Below, in pieces: positions 14,184 through 14,275 of a DNA stretch of 14,275 nt. Position numbers and translations under genes: made by a program. The notes under the pieces were generated by a model, which saw nothing but the letters and a program-made list of their open reading frames with translations, searched no databases and was not told the origin of the DNA. The number at the start of each line of letters is the position of its first letter. The first letter of the stretch is position 1. Origin of the DNA: an uncultured Asticcacaulis sp. (GTDB taxonomy: Bacteria > Pseudomonadota > Alphaproteobacteria > Caulobacterales > Caulobacteraceae); contig CAMLPZ010000090.1 of the NCBI GenBank assembly GCA_946482045.1, positions 1 to 14,275 on the forward strand, given 5' to 3'.

Positions 14184-14275
14184 ATGTGGTTACCCTGGGG
14201 CATTAACGTCAAGCACATCTACCTGGCCTTCTTCAGCATCGTGTCGATCGCACTGTGCGCCTTCACCATGATCAT
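14184..14275 (+). CDS. N-terminal fragment of a membrane protein
   Basis: The first 30 codons of a gene cut by the right edge: MWLPWGINVKHIYLAFFSIV, then SIALCAFTMI. A strongly hydrophobic segment starts near residue 12, so an N-terminal signal anchor or first transmembrane helix is likely. I do not recognise the family from this piece. An in-frame ATG at 14151 (with GGGA 4 nt upstream) would add 11 basic residues; neither start has a clearly better ribosome site. Confidence 0.55.
   Translation, partial: MWLPWGINVKHIYLAFFSIVSIALCAFTMI

Overview
The window (about 60% GC, dense coding, ATG/TTG starts, purine-rich ribosome sites) looks like the chromosome of an alphaproteobacterium. A Caulobacteraceae member such as Asticcacaulis is my guess, based on the style of the sugar transporter/oxidoreductase genes, the LacI-type palindrome and the small DUF883/CsbD stress genes. 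The genus is an inference, not something the sequence proves. There are 13 protein genes (two cut by the window edges), several clear terminators, and no tRNA, rRNA, CRISPR array or insertion sequence that I can see.

Layout, left to right. (1) 1-1651, minus strand: a sugar-type MFS permease overlapping by 8 nt the start of a Gfo/Idh/MocA oxidoreductase that runs off the left edge. A perfect 14-bp LacI/GalR-type palindrome lies upstream, so this is probably a sugar-uptake and oxidation operon. (2) 1828-4226, minus strand: an ApbE-type FMN transferase translationally coupled (4-nt TTGA overlap) to a membrane-anchored, CysJ-like flavoprotein reductase. A consensus TTGACA promoter whose -10 edge overlaps a well-formed Fur box precedes them, so the pair should be induced by iron limitation. 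(3) 4448-4930, plus strand: an Lrp/AsnC-family regulator with a bidirectional terminator. (4) 4949-7769, minus strand: a small ABM-type monooxygenase-like protein, a PP2C phosphatase/Ser-Thr kinase fusion with a C-terminal membrane anchor, and an unrecognised single-pass membrane protein. (5) 7848-8974, plus strand: a second Gfo/Idh/MocA oxidoreductase with its own terminator. (6) 9123-13043, plus strand: a glycan module made of a GT4 glycosyltransferase fused to a C-terminal probable alpha/alpha-toroid domain, followed by a GH130-like mannoside phosphorylase/hydrolase. The two genes are separated by a strong intercistronic hairpin, and the unit ends in a 15-bp-stem terminator. (7) 13072-14020: a divergent pair of small stress-type proteins (CsbD-like, minus; DUF883/ElaB-like, plus) around a 380-bp intergenic region that holds a nested hairpin and a long inverted repeat. 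(8) 14184-14275: the start of a membrane protein cut by the right edge.

The best candidates for something under-described are the GT4-toroid/GH130 pair (synthesis and phosphorolysis or trimming of a mannose-type glycan by adjacent genes), the Fur-controlled ApbE plus membrane flavoreductase pair (an iron-starvation redox module whose ApbE has no export signal and no acceptor protein in view), and the membrane-tethered kinase/phosphatase next to an orphan membrane protein.
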